64,000 nt of DNA, from contig CM062383.1 in assembly GCA_031310005.1 (NCBI GenBank), positions 2,914,001 to 2,978,000 of the forward strand, written 5' to 3'. Both the position numbers and the translations under genes were made by a program. This document shows, in pieces, positions 23,254 through 35,272 of this stretch. This DNA comes from Dactylellina haptotyla. Lineage: Eukaryota > Ascomycota > Orbiliomycetes > Orbiliales > Orbiliaceae. Positions within the stretch are counted from its first letter, which is position 1; every line of letters begins with the position of its first letter. A model generated the notes under the pieces. The model was not told where the DNA came from. It ran no database searches and saw nothing but the letters and a program-made list of their open reading frames with translations.

Positions 23254-25660
23254 GGTGAGAATTTTGAAGGAGTGCACTTGGTAAATATTAAAGATGAGGT
23301 TTAACTTCTTTAATATTTAAATAAACAAGAAGCAGAGCTTGTGAGGTTTGAAAAAGAGGGGGAGGTGGAGAGATAAAAGAGAGATGCGCCGGCGGTAGGT
23401 GGGTTTATGCGCAGTTATTTGAGCTCGAAACCAGAAGACGAAACAGGCTGATCCGCTCGTCCTGTTCCTGTGCCGGTGTACCTGCGCGCACACGCTAATT
23501 ACACTATTAACGATAGTTAAGAGCAAGTAATTCACGCTTGTGCGGCCTCGGACCCTTAAGCTTTCGCTGCTAATTCTTAGCGGCGGCCTCACGCAGCTAA
23601 GCTGTGGTGATAGTGATAGTGGTGTTTGTTGCGCCCTGAAAAGTCAAGTGGCTGCGCAAATGCGACGTTTGATCCAACAACCTGCCCGAAACGAGGTGCT
23701 CTTCAGCTGCAAGCAGACCAGGTTCAGCCTAGATCCGATCTTACCCTGTGTCGCCGTGCGCCGATAGTCCAATTGACTGGCCAGGAATGCTCGAGAACTG
23801 GGGAGGCTGAAAAAAGGTGGGTTTTCCCGTACGCCTGTCACTTGCTGCTTCTGTAAGGCGGTAAAAGTGGAGTGATTGCTGATGCAAGTGTTAGAAACGA
23901 GTGACGATAAGCCGATAATCAGATATTATCAGCACTCCGACTAGAAAGTTTAGTCGAGAGGGGAGTTCGAGCAGGAACGAACGAGTGTCAAGCAAGATAT
24001 TGAACGAAGTATATCTATGAATGCTAGGGGTGAAGGGAAGGACTTCTGGAGACAGGATGCGTCTTCGGCCTGAATATATATCGCATCCGCGGTTTTGACA
24101 AATCCACTTGCGGCGAGGTCTTTCCCCCTCTTTTCCTTCCGTCGGTCAAGGGAAGAGTCGTAGGAGGTGTGATCCAAACCCGCAGCTGGGTTTGTTCAGC
24201 TCCTTCTCCCATGCAACATCTGGGATTCATAGCCCCACTACGGCAAAAATGTATCCAAGGCGTTATCACTAATGGTAAGAAAGAATCGAAAAAAAATAAA
24301 TGTCGCAGACAGCCGTGCCGCTAGGATGGGCCTTTTCCGATCTAGCTCTGCAGAGGAATTCTCATATCAATGTGAGGAGGTCATGCAGCCTTCGAGCTCC
24401 GATGCCTCGCTCAATATTTTTTTTTGCTCTCCAGGTAGTATCGCGACCCTAGTTCGGTCTGGATTACAGTATTGCATGCAGGGCCTAGCATGCGACTTCC
24501 TTCTGCAAGCTCGACTTGCCTATACTTAGACCTCAAGGCCGGCCAGCGTCACATCCCGCTCTCTCCACTTTTGGAGCTTTCAAGGCTCGAACGGCAGATG
24601 GTACCGATATTTCACTTTTCGAGGATGGGGAAAAGGTACTCCGTATTTCCACCCGGCGTTCCCGTATCGCACCCGTGACCCGTTTGCTCGTCGTCACATT
24701 CTTGTCGCATGAATTTGGTCGACTGGTCGCCGCTTTCGAGGTTACATCTTGTTCGATAGCAACAGAACTCAGACATACTAGGGAAAACGCTAACGGTGAA
24801 AGAAAAAAAAAAAAAACGCTATGTCTTGGTTAGCGATATGCTTTTTATAGACCTTCGCCTTTCGCACCCTAGCGTCAGGCCACCGAACTCTCATCATGAG
24901 GCTTAATTTTTCCGGCCTTGGGGCCTCTATTGTTCAACTGATATAAGCTTTTCGTCTCACTGAAATTTTCTTCGAATCTTGTTCGACAATGACGATGTTA
25001 TGCATCCCCTTGGTGTCACGGTTCCCCAAGACAACCATCGGTTGCATTTCTGTCCGCAGTCAAAGTCTCTTGACACTAGGATGCCGTGATATATGCTTTT
25101 AGACGAGTTGACGATGTTCAGGGGAGCTACACTAGCTAGCTCCTCGACGCAGTCGGAGCTAACCACATCGCATAATAGAGAAGGGGTTGGGAGGAGTATG
25201 CACCCCTGGCCTAGTGCCGGCTCGACTTTAAATTTTCGCCACTAGACCCTGAATCTCGACCTGTCTTTGTCAACAACACATCCTGAATCCCAACGTCACC
25301 ACAACACCTTGGCCCAGTACGAAGTTGTAGACGTCTACGGCAGTATTCATTTGACAAATCCTCATTCTCATTTGCGGATATTCCGAAGATCCGTAAGAGC
25401 TTAATAACACTAGAAACACCTTGAATCGTATTCATAAAGATTTTATGGTTTTAAACAACATCTCACGACCCCGTGAACTCAATAGAGGATGCGAGTTCGA
25501 TGATCCGAACTCTATCCTCTCAAGTGTATATATAGATTGCAGATTGGGATCTCCACTCCCACTTCTAGACCCCAATTCCAATGAAATATCTCAAGCTGTT
25601 AATATTCCATGTTATTCTTTCTCAACATAATCGTCCGCATCAGACAACCCAACTCTCAAG
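23254..25660. other. divergent promoter region between GH16 and protease genes
   Basis: About 2.4 kb between divergent starts. Short frames occur on both strands without recognisable features. There is an A11 run near 24805 and a TATA-like element before the protease. No RNA gene or transposon end was found. Confidence 0.4.
25527..25535 (+). promoter_or_regulatory. TATA-like element upstream of the protease gene
   Basis: GTATATATAG lies about 130 bp before the protease ATG, in an otherwise mixed-composition stretch. Position and sequence suit a core promoter; there is no direct evidence of use. Confidence 0.4.
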
Positions 25661-26946
25661 ATGATCTGTAGACAGCCACCGTCGCCATCCTCAAAGGTGA
25701 TTCGAAAGCCACAACTCTCCAAGGCTTCAGTCTTGGCTATTGGCTTTGCAGCTGCATTCACACCAATTTCTGCAATTGTAATTCCCAAAATACACGGCTA
25801 TCCTACCCGCATCGAGGAGCGAGCTACTCAAGTTGACTCCTCCGATTGCCCTTCTATAACCACCGAGGGTTTCCAATGGGACTCGAACTCCTGCTCCCAG
25901 TCTTACTTTTCTTCCTGGGCATACCCAATTGGGAACTGGGATGACCCTCCCAAAGTAAATATCACCATTGCGGGTGTCCCCATCACCGCCACTGTGGACA
26001 CTGGTTCAACCGGCCTAGTGGCCTCCATGGACCTCTTCCCTAATGTCAACTTCACCAAAAATGTTGAGGCAAGCATCGCCTACAGTAGCAGCCACTGGCT
26101 CGAAGAAGGCTACGAAGAATGGATCGATATGAGCTTCGGTCCATACGCCATGAAGACCAAGATCCTCGTCAAGGACAAAGAAGTCTGCTGCCCAGACTTC
26201 AACACCACCACAGACGGGAACCGCTGCCCAGCTGCCAAGATAACCAAATCCTGTGTCTGCGAGAAGACCTGCGAGAATACAAGACCAAGCGTAACGTCCA
26301 TGCAGATCTAGCGACTAGGGCCGTATCTCCCCTCCCAGTCGCCTATATGGGTATCGGCTTCGGCCGGGGCGTAGCCCCCATATCAAATGCATTCCTGGAT
26401 ACGGTCTCCTTTAACGGGCAAGCTCTATCCATCACCAGCGGGGACTACTGCCAAGGTTATGCTATTACCCATGACGGAATCTGGCTCGGTCTCAGCAGCG
26501 AGAATACCAAGGATTTCGAATGGACTAAACTTCAGCAGCAAGACGTCCAAGGTATGAGGGATTGGAATACGGCGCCCATGGCGTACCATGTCAACGATGG
26601 TGCTAGCACCTCAGGAACACTCCTAGTTGATACTGGGATCCCAAATTCATACTTTTCGGCAAATCCTCGTTGGAAGACCGGGGATAGTTTTAATGTTACT
26701 GTGCCGGGTACTTCAGGCAAGTATGCGATTCGGTATGATACCGGCGAAGGTGATACTTCACCGAACCCGATGCAGCCGACCAAGTTTGGAATTAGTTCCC
26801 TTGATGGATATATTAATTCTGGGAGAAAGTTGTTGAACTGCTTTGATGTTGCGTATGATCCTATCGGTGGGAACTTTGGATATCGATATCTGGGGAATGC
26901 TCAGGCTACTAAATGTTCTGAGTATGTTACGGTTGCGGAGTCTTAA
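25661..26946 (+). CDS. pepsin-like (A1-type) aspartic protease homologue
   Basis: Modelled as exons 25661..26252 and 26306..26946, 410 residues. An N-terminal hydrophobic stretch (about 22-42) suggests secretion or a signal anchor. Two DTG motifs are present, as expected for a bilobal aspartic protease: TATVDTGSTGL (Asp113) and LLVDTGIPNSY (Asp306). The conserved YMGIGFGRG lies between them. The two halves are in different frames. A 53-nt intron with donor GTGTCT, branch-like GCGTAAC and acceptor TGCAG restores frame, but the donor is weak. The alternative is a one-base frameshift near 26275, where the frames would join smoothly at a Cys-rich stretch (CVCEKTCENT). The second DTG is followed by Ile rather than the usual Thr/Ser, so activity is not assured. 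Confidence 0.75.
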
Positions 26947-27220
26947 AAGGTTGTTTTGTCCTAGTTGGGATTCAAAATGTGGAAATCGGATAAACGGACT
27001 ACTTTTAAAAGTTAAACTTTAATTTTAAACCTATTTCCTAATGCTAATACTAATTCGTGTTCGCTTTGTATTTCATGTTTCATTAAAAGGCTTATAATAC
27101 AATTAACTTTCTAATTAAGCCTTAGGCTTTTGCTAGTGCTATAGAGCCAGAAACTTTCTGAATCTCAAGTATAAGGCTTACTCGTGGGATGCTTGGGACT
27201 CTAGCATGTATGAGAAGCAG

Positions 27221-28855
27221 TCATGGGAGGACTCCGTTGATTCCTATGCTGTGGAATTTACTTGTCAGCATCAACGGCTGTTCCAAGAACTCCGGTGTCG
27301 GCACAAAGCGTTTGAGCCCCCAGAAGGCCCTCCCCTGCGCCATATACAGCCCCTTATGGAAAGAATTGTTTCTGTACCATTCCGGATACTGAAACATGAC
27401 GCCGCACTGCGACAGCGCGAACCGCACGAAATCCAGATCTGCAAGTGCACTCGTCCAGTCGTAACTGATCTCATTCGATGCCAAAAACATCTGGGCATAC
27501 AAAGATCTAACGGGTATGAGGGACCGTTTGTGCTCAACACCATCAATCTCCCAGCTCGCCGGTCCGGCATAGATCCAAGAATCTGGCTTGACGTGCTTCC
27601 TAGAAGCCGGAAAGGTAAACACCTCCGGCTGGTAAACACCAAACATGAAGAGCTCAATGCTGCGGGTACTTTTCGACGGACCTCCCGGGTTTCTTATTTT
27701 CATTTTGAATTGTGAAGTGGTCTCTGGGGATCCGGGGTGCGCCTTTACACGGTCCACATAGCCATTATGTTCATAGCGGTCCGCGATTAGTCGATATAAG
27801 ATATCGTAGGCGTTGTAAAACATCATTATTTGCTGGACCTCGCTGCCTTTCCTGTATTCCTCCTCGGAAGGTTCATTCCCCATAGCTATCCCTTTAGGGA
27901 CAGTCGTATCACCGAAAGAGAATCCCTCGTCTATGTGATATTCCTCGTGCCCGCGTGTGATCAAATGATTGACGAAATCGGCGAATTCCGAGCCATGTGC
28001 TTCAGCTAGATTGTGCTAGTAAACTGAGGATTGACCTAGATACTGGACATCACTGGGGGTGAGTTTATACCCCAATTCTGGATCTAGATTATTAGTCGCC
28101 TGCTCGTTCTCTTCCGAAATAGAGCGCGGCCCTTGATGCGGGAGAAAGAGGTCTCGTAAGGGCGAGGACTCGCTTAATACAAGATGTATGTAAGGGGCGG
28201 ATAACATAGCACCTGCGAGGAACACGCGGTACATGCTCGAGAATATCCGTAGCTCGTAAATGGGTATGTCGACTTCACGGGTGGGTATCTTCCCGCCAAA
28301 CGGCGGGACACGCATAGTAGGGTCTCGCATGTCCCCAATCGATACTATCATGATAGTAGGCCAGGTCTACGAGGTGTTTACGATTGCCATATTGAGCGAA
28401 GTATGTAGCACTGCTTATGAATGAATAGAGGTCCAGAACGGAAAGGATTTCGTCAAATGTTGGTCGTGAGTTACGATATGATAGGCTACGAGGGAGGATG
28501 CGAAAGTCCGGGGTGGTCTCACCCTCGACTTGCTTAGATATGAATGTGTTGGTGTGGGATTTTGCTATCGCGGTTGCCCGGATCTTTCAAGGTGAACTTG
28601 CGGTTAGCCTTGGACTTGCGGGTCTAAAGGGAAACGAAGCATATATATCATGAGGTTACATACAGTGATCAGAGCTTCATCGAAGGCCGGTACTACTGTT
28701 AGAGCTATCGTGAATGCTAGAGATTGTCGCCTTTTGATCCAGAGTGATCGGACGGACTTGCAAGTCCCGCTTAGCGATGCTGCATCCATGAAGCTCTGGC
28801 ACTGCTCAAAGATTGCAAGCAGAACATCTATCGGGAGTAAATCAAAGCATCCCAT
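27221..28855 (-). pseudogene. F-box protein gene, disrupted
   Basis: Exon 1 (28664..28855) encodes an F-box (LLPIDVLLAIFEQCQSFMDA, then SLSGTCKSVRSLW), the Skp1-binding part of SCF ubiquitin ligase substrate adaptors. An 80-nt intron leads to exon 2 from 28583, which carries the conserved PTFDEILSVLDLYSF. That frame ends at TGA 28275-28277. The expected continuation (ELRIFSSMYRVFLAGAML) is one frame over and is reachable only by a 37-nt intron (28345..28381), shorter than any other here, or a frameshift. Further on, an in-frame TAG at 28016-28018 interrupts ...GQSSVY / HNLAEAHGSEF..., after which coding resumes to 27221. Homologous text on both sides of the TAG argues for a nonsense change (possibly CAG to TAG). 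The 5' portion alone could still make a truncated F-box protein. Confidence 0.72.
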
Positions 28856-29140
28856 AATTGAATATATATTTTACTCGGGGGTTTTTTGGCATGTATAGAC
28901 GAATATAAGGGATATATGTGAAGATCATAAAGGTCATTTGTCGATGGTTCTTATATGCCTGAATTCTAATTAGAAATATATCACAGCCTCGAACTTCTAC
29001 TAATGCGCTTCGGTACACCGAACTGGGGTAGATAAAAGTGCAAAACTTGCATTAGGTAAACTAACGTTATCGCTAACATAGCTATAGCTTAAGGGCCATT
29101 AGTAACAATCAAACGTGCAAAACTTAGGACAAAACTATGA
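28856..29140. other. intergenic spacer
   Basis: 285 bp, AT-rich, between the F-box gene start and the transporter stop. No frame or motif is supported. Confidence 0.4.
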
Positions 29141-30894
29141 TTATTGGTTCAACCCGTCTCTGATCTCCAAGAACCGTCGGTAGCTGGGTGCCGTCCACCT
29201 TCTGATCTGCTTTCCCCAGATAATCATCGGAATAGCCAATGCTGTAAAGAAAAACTGTAAGACTGCAATGATGATGTACGAGTTTTCAGTTCCAGCCGCG
29301 TCAATGAAATCGGAGCATGCAAACGTAAAGATCATTCCTAGCGTATTATTAATAACCGCGACTCCAACCATACCCTCGATAACCATGTCCGGGTAGCAAT
29401 CAACCAGATAAGCCATGGCGACATCACCAGCGCAGCCCCACCCGAATCCAATGAAACCCAGTCCAACGTACGGCCGTGGCCAGTACCATCCTCTCGCACT
29501 ACCGATTCCGAAAATAAGGAGTCCAACTGGCGAGATGATCAAGTTTGCGAGTGCCAAATAGAGACGGTATTCTGCCTCTTTCACTCCGTTGTTCCTCTTG
29601 GCCATCCATAGCACGAACCAATCGCTCAACGGGCCGGCGTACATACAACCAATGATAGCACCAATCAAACATGGAACGTTCATAAGCGCCACCCCATAGT
29701 TGGAGTAGTTGTATGGCTCTTCATACCATAGGCCGTCTTCGGTTGTGAGGTAAAATGACAACCAGGCGTCTTGAGCGCCCCATTGAAGTCCGGAAAAGAT
29801 AACAGCGGGGAAAGCGAACACACGGAAACCTTGGATGAGACGCTGGAGGTACTGCTTTCCACCCCATCCCTTCAAGTTGCTGGCAGGTGTGATCAGGGCA
29901 ATGCTCTCCCAATATGTCTTCTTAACTCTCGGGTCTCCTCCTTTCTGGATGAGAGGTTCTGGGGGGGCAGTGGTCTCATCGATTGCCAATTTCTTCTCGG
30001 GGTCTTCGTTGTCGGTGGAAGACTTTTCGCCAGTGCCCTTCTCACCGCCTTCAACGGTCTTTGCACCCTTGACGGCAACCCCAGGCGTATCTTTCGCGTA
30101 GTATTGCAGGTATCGTTCACGGTCGAAGTAAGTTTCTTCTAATCCGAAATAGAAGATAATAATAGAAACCGCATAGAATATTACTCCTAACCAAGGAACC
30201 CATCTCCACCCGAGTGGCCCTCCTGCGATATATCCACCGACCAGGGGTCCGAGGTACGTTCCCACAGAGGTTGCGAGAATGTAAATAGCCAGTGCAGTTC
30301 CGATTCGATGGGAGTAGAAGATATCGATCAAAGACAGCTGGACGATTGTTTCGGCGCCGGATTCTGACATACCCACGAATAGCTGGTTGCCAATGGTATC
30401 GCCAACTGTCATGACTTTGGCAAACCAGATGCTGCCGATGAGACCCAGGACCATGGAGACGAGGTAACCAACTCGCCTGCCATAAAGAGTAGCCAGAGCG
30501 GCAACAAATGGCGCAAAGTACCCGATTCCTGCGAAGAGCACACCAGCCGCATCATTGTAGATGTCATAACCAATGCCCTGGATTTGGGGAAATGAACGGT
30601 CAGCAATGCAACTGGTGCGGCCACCCAACACATTTATGGAGATAAGGCTTTGAGATTTACCAGTTCTTCCAAAACCGGGTCAGCAGTACTGCCAGCGTTA
30701 TTGGCGGTCGCAGCTGTAAAGCCGGTATAGAATAGGACAAGCAGCGCATGCCAGTATCTCCTCTGCCAATTCCAATTCAAGGGATCGTTTGGGCTGTCTG
30801 TCGGGTGCGGGAGGAGAAGAATTTCTGTGTGTCCGGCCTCGAAAATCTTCTCGGTACCCGGGATTTCTTCGAATTCGTCATTGTTGGCGCTCAT
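29141..30894 (-). CDS. MFS transporter (DHA1-like)
   Basis: Exons complement(29141..30577, 30661..30894) give 556 residues. The cytosolic N-terminus contains DPLNWNWQRRYWHALL, the start motif of many fungal drug:H+ antiporter-type permeases. Twelve spans are arranged six and six around a long charged loop (about residues 250-315, rich in Lys/Glu, with EKSSTDNEDPEKKL). The loop 2-3 signature is LYGRRVGYLVSM, and motif C-like GTYLGPLVGGYIAG is present. The substrate is unknown; members export drugs or toxins or move small metabolites by proton exchange. The start is the first Met after an upstream in-frame extension that is Cys/His-rich and unlike the family. The intron is GTAAAT...CCAG, 83 nt, phase 0. 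Confidence 0.92.
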
Positions 30895-32095
30895 CTTGAG
30901 TTCGACTTTGTGGTTTTCACCGCAACTACAAGTGCGACTCCTGTGGAATAGGGTTTCAAAGGACAGAGATGAATGAAGCACTCGAGTCTCATGTGAAGCA
31001 GGTGAGAGAGGGGTAAGAAAAGTTCGGCGCCCGTCATTTTAAAGGATCTTCGCAAGCGCACTTCGTGCGGAGTTCCAGCTGCACTTCCAGTTACAGGACC
31101 GACCTTGCTTGTTTTTTTTTTTTTTTTTTTTTTTGCACTCGTGTACCCGGTTTAAAAATTTTGAATTCGGTCTTCTAGCTATTCTGGGTATCATCTCGCA
31201 AGATAGGTGAGACCAAAGGTACCATTCGAGCTCCTGTGTGCCAATTTCTTGTGCCAAATCTTGATTTTTTGTACCAAGACCGCTTAACCCAGCTGCCCGA
31301 AAGATAAGCTCCTCGCATGCGTAGCCAATCGCCGATGTTGATAGCAGAACACCATCCTTGCGCATTTTGGGGGTCCTGTCTGAGATGGTGCTCTGCCAGC
31401 CACTGATAAGAGGGGAATGCTCTCAACCCGTCTGCCGGTTTCGTTTGGGACTATGGCGTGCATCATGGCTCGTTTTCGCAGTTGGGAAACATGCATTTTG
31501 TACAGCTTGTAACGGCTGGGATTATTGGTTTGATTGCCAATGCTCACACGACAAGCTCGTTTCGGAGCGTCCGATTTTCATGCGAAATTAGGGCGCGAAG
31601 GACATGGGAAAGGTGGACCCTGATGATAAGCAGGATATTGACTCGAGTGATCGGACGAAGCCTTCTACCTGACAGTTGGGTCGATATCTTTCTTGTTAGA
31701 GAGGCCTTAGTGGTCTGATACATGGTTATACATTGATTGCAATCGATATGCATCTGTGGTTAGCTAATCGAATATGTGGTTGTTCACGAGGCACGACGCC
31801 CAAGCTCCACAACACGGGGTGCAGCATGCACACCATCTGCAGCACGGAAGGCAGCCTAGCGATGCGGTTTCATAAGATTTCCTGCTGCTCATCTTCAAAG
31901 TGGCACCGCTTTGGTCGCTACTCAAATTCGGAATAACAGGTGATAAGGGTGACGAAGAATAAAAATATGGATTATAATTTAAGTAGGTACATCAAAAACG
32001 AAAACAAAATGTAATGCAAATATTCGTTAAATCGTATTCTTTTGGACAAGCGATTACTCCAATCTTCACCAAAGAAAAGAGACCAATAAACTCCG
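30895..32095. other. intergenic with a T23 homopolymer
   Basis: About 1.2 kb upstream of the transporter and downstream of phospholipase B. It holds a run of 23 T at 31112-31134. Overlapping short frames on both strands (up to 108 codons) show no family features. Confidence 0.45.
31112..31134. repeat. homopolymer T(23)
   Basis: Uninterrupted run of 23 T, about 220 bp upstream of the MFS transporter ATG on its promoter side (A23 in the gene's orientation). It could exclude nucleosomes, or be the poly-A remnant of a retroposed copy; no adjoining element was recognised. Confidence 0.85.
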
Positions 32096-34149
32096 TTACA
32101 ATGCAAGCGCCGCGACCGTTCCAAACGCCAACATCAAAGAAAATATACTCGGTGCCAGGGCAGTTCCACCGTTCTTAGCCAAATCAAGCTCAGTGAAGAC
32201 ACTGTCTGGTTCGTAAGGCTGTGCTGGTGTTTCCGAAGCCAATGTTCCGTTCCAACAGTACCGTTCAAAACATTGATTGCAAACATCAGGAACTGTTGCT
32301 CCGCTCTTCGACCAAGTTCTGCTCATGATGGCACATCCAACACATTGAGGCCATTGTTCATCCAAAGTGGAGTTTCCTCGTGTGCCGACCAAATAACCGT
32401 TCTCGATAATTGCGTTTCGCTCCGAAATGTTGTAGGAGAAGGTGAATGTGGAAACATTCGAGTTATAGATGAATGGGTGATTGGGGATGTAAACGAGGAG
32501 AGGAGGCACAGCGCCAGTAAAGTTGGACGCATCACAGCCAAAGAATGTAGGCCTAGTATTGAGACCAAGATTGACAAAAGTGTTCTGATCTGGGATCGCG
32601 GGGAAGCCCGTGCCATTGTTAATATCAGCATTGAGGGAACGGGCGTAGGTGGCGACTAGAGCGGTTCCATTGGGCCAGTTTGCGCCGGGAGCAAGGGTAT
32701 CGGCTGAGGAATCGACAGCGAAGATGACATCAACTTCACGCTCCGGTTGGATGAGCGGTTGTAGTGGGAGATTCTGGAGATCTTCTCCTCCGTCAACCAA
32801 AGTCAATCGTTTCGATTGAGCGCCTGGGTTGGTATCGTTGTTCCAGCCGAAGAATGGATTGGGTGTCCAATCTGCAATATCGTTCTCGTCGCCGCTGAAG
32901 GATTGTAAAATGCCTTGGACAAGACTAACGAAAACTTTGGGGATCTCGTTTACGATGGAGTCAAAGTTCAGGATGAACTGGTTGAACAAGGACGAGGATG
33001 TGCCCATAATAAAGGACGCACTATCAAATCCTCGGACGCACTGTTGGTTGCTAGGGATAACACCCTGAGAGAAATTTGATCCGACGTAGCGGAGAGGCTA
33101 TAACCCTTAGAATTAGTTTTTGACCTAAAATAGATAACATGCAAACTTTCGGAATTCCAGAGGGCAGAACTTACAGCAAATCCGTAGACAGTAGGATCCC
33201 AGCTCCCCATCTCCCATGGGTTGAACTCGAAAACTGTTGCGTTTAACGCAATAATGAACTCTCCCGGGGCTCGACCATCAGCGACAAGAATAGGCATCGG
33301 GGCATTCGCTGCTGTGAAAATCGGATCATCGGACAGACCAGTCCATGTGATACCAGGGCCGCCCTCGGGAGAGTTTATAAGTTGATACGACAATGCTCTA
33401 CCCCACAGATCTGTCAAAGATGTATTGTAGCCGGCATCTCTTTTTGAGTTGACGGTTTCAATCAAGTTCGTGTAGTAATCGCTGCCAGATATGTTTTGGA
33501 CAGCGTTCTCCTCAGGTCCGGCAAAGATAGAATTCTGGAATTGCCATAACGACCCGATCTGGTCTGGTGTCGAATTGACAATATCCTGGACCGATGTAAA
33601 GTTGTTCAGCGACAAGCTGCCGACAAGCCAGCCACCACCGCTCAACCCTGCTAGATAAGTAGTGGATTGAAGCAGGCCACCGATATGTCCCGTATTTGTC
33701 GAATTGTTCGTACGGGAGTCAAAGGCCGATAATACACCGGCACCATTCATCAAGGCCCTGTAACCACCTCCAGAACATGCAATTCCAATGTTTGGAATCG
33801 CAGAAGCATTGTTGCGGTTCGCATCAATATACGCTCCGGCGTCGAATCCGGGAATGTTTACTCTCGTCAGGAAGTCTCTCAGCGGCTGTATTGTGTTATT
33901 TCTCCTCTTCTCAAGCCATGATGTCTCTTCGCTTGAGAGCGTACGTGCGGACCGAACCCTGGGCCGCGTTGAGGGGCAGTCGACGGCTGCGGGAGCGTAT
34001 CCGTCTGGTGCGTCCGGCACAACACGCCTCTCCAGGACCGCGAGAGCCTCAATTGCGGCACCGTCATGCACATGCGTCACGGCTGTTGCGTAGCATGTCG
34101 ATAAAAGACCGATGTTTAAGATAAGGTTGGTGATACTAGGTCCCCCCAT
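32096..34149 (-). CDS. lysophospholipase / phospholipase B
   Basis: Exons complement(32096..33097, 33175..34149) give 658 residues. A signal peptide (LILNIGLLSTCYATA) precedes the conserved start of the domain (DCPSTRPRVRSARTLSSEE). The nucleophile loop region has IACSGGGYRALMNGAG and the Ser motif GLSGGGWLVGS; downstream are VDGGEDLQNLPL with the catalytic Asp and a Cys-rich C-terminal part. These enzymes release fatty acids from phospho- and lysophospholipids outside the cell. The sequence has many N-x-S/T sites, and a hydrophobic C-terminus (IFSLMLAFGTVAALAL) suggests a GPI anchor. The 77-nt intron (GTAAGT...TTATAG) is phase 0. Length fits the fungal family (600-660). Confidence 0.95.
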
Positions 34150-35272
34150 TACTCGTATGCCAAATATACCGTCGAATTCTAAAGAATGTTAAAAAAGTAT
34201 CCGGTGTGAATTGAAAGGAAAAGTGTCCGATCGTGTTACTTTAAAAAGCTGAGAAGGGATAACGACCCTGTTGCTCGGAGCCTCTGCCGAAATTAAATAT
34301 TCTTCTGAACTTCCTTATTATGATTAGGCCTATATAGGGGAAAAGCAACGACGTGTTTCTCCAAATATAGTCCCACTGTAATCCCAAGCCTCGGGCTGCC
34401 GCGGGAAATTCCAATACGCGTATACGTAATGCAACTCCCCGGTATTTCAGCACATACCAAAGTTCCTAGGCGGTATGCTAGCTTTCCGGCCTCCTCGATT
34501 GCTCGGAAGTGTTGCAGCCCCGAATCTACTCGGATCCAAGCGATCCGATTCGTCGTTAGCTCGCCTTGCAAGGCCTTGGGGGAACGAAACGGGTAATGGA
34601 TCTGAGTCGTACGACGTACGGTCGCAGAGAAATTCTCCTGTGCACGAAGTAAAGTACCGAAGGCGGTGTCAGATCTCGTAAGCCATAGCCCCTAGACAAG
34701 GCGGATAGGTGTGTCGGCGGTTGGGATCAAGTCATCAGCACTTGCCAGTCTGAGGAAGCCAGAACATCTTCTCCAAGGCTTCTTCCGCTTTTAGGTCTCG
34801 CGATCTTCTACCAGATGTGCCGAACTTTGCAGGGCGCACGCGATCGACTGCAGGAACACCTACTTTTAGCACGAGCACTGCACCGTTGCCGGTCTCCTGG
34901 CAAACACCAACCCCGTCGGAAAGCATCGATCACGTGCGCAACATTTTGTCTTTCTTCCTGGTTCCCTTTTCTTTGAGGCCTGCTAGAATCAGGATTTTGT
35001 AACTTTACGCAAGTCTTACATGGCTTATTATAAGCTTATGATATGATGATCCTAGTTAAGCTACTTAAGGACGGGCCCAAGTACTCTGGTATATCTATTG
35101 TGCTTTTATTTACGAAACTAGTATACAGTTTTGACAACCGGAATACCCACAAACACCAATAATCAATATCCATCCAGTCCTCCTATGGTCAGAGTACATT
35201 TAATAAAGCTTCTAGAGCGATCCGAGATCAATTGGATGTTCTGGTGTTACCATGGTGGTGTCGGTAGCCTCT
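34150..35272. other. intergenic spacer
   Basis: About 1.1 kb between the phospholipase B start and the mannanase stop. Only short frames (60-92 codons) without features. It contains the phospholipase promoter and the mannanase 3' UTR by position. Confidence 0.4.

Noticed and set aside
31112-31134. T23 run as evidence for a retroposon
   Set aside because: No element, target-site duplication or reverse-transcriptase remnant was found next to it, so it is listed only as a homopolymer.
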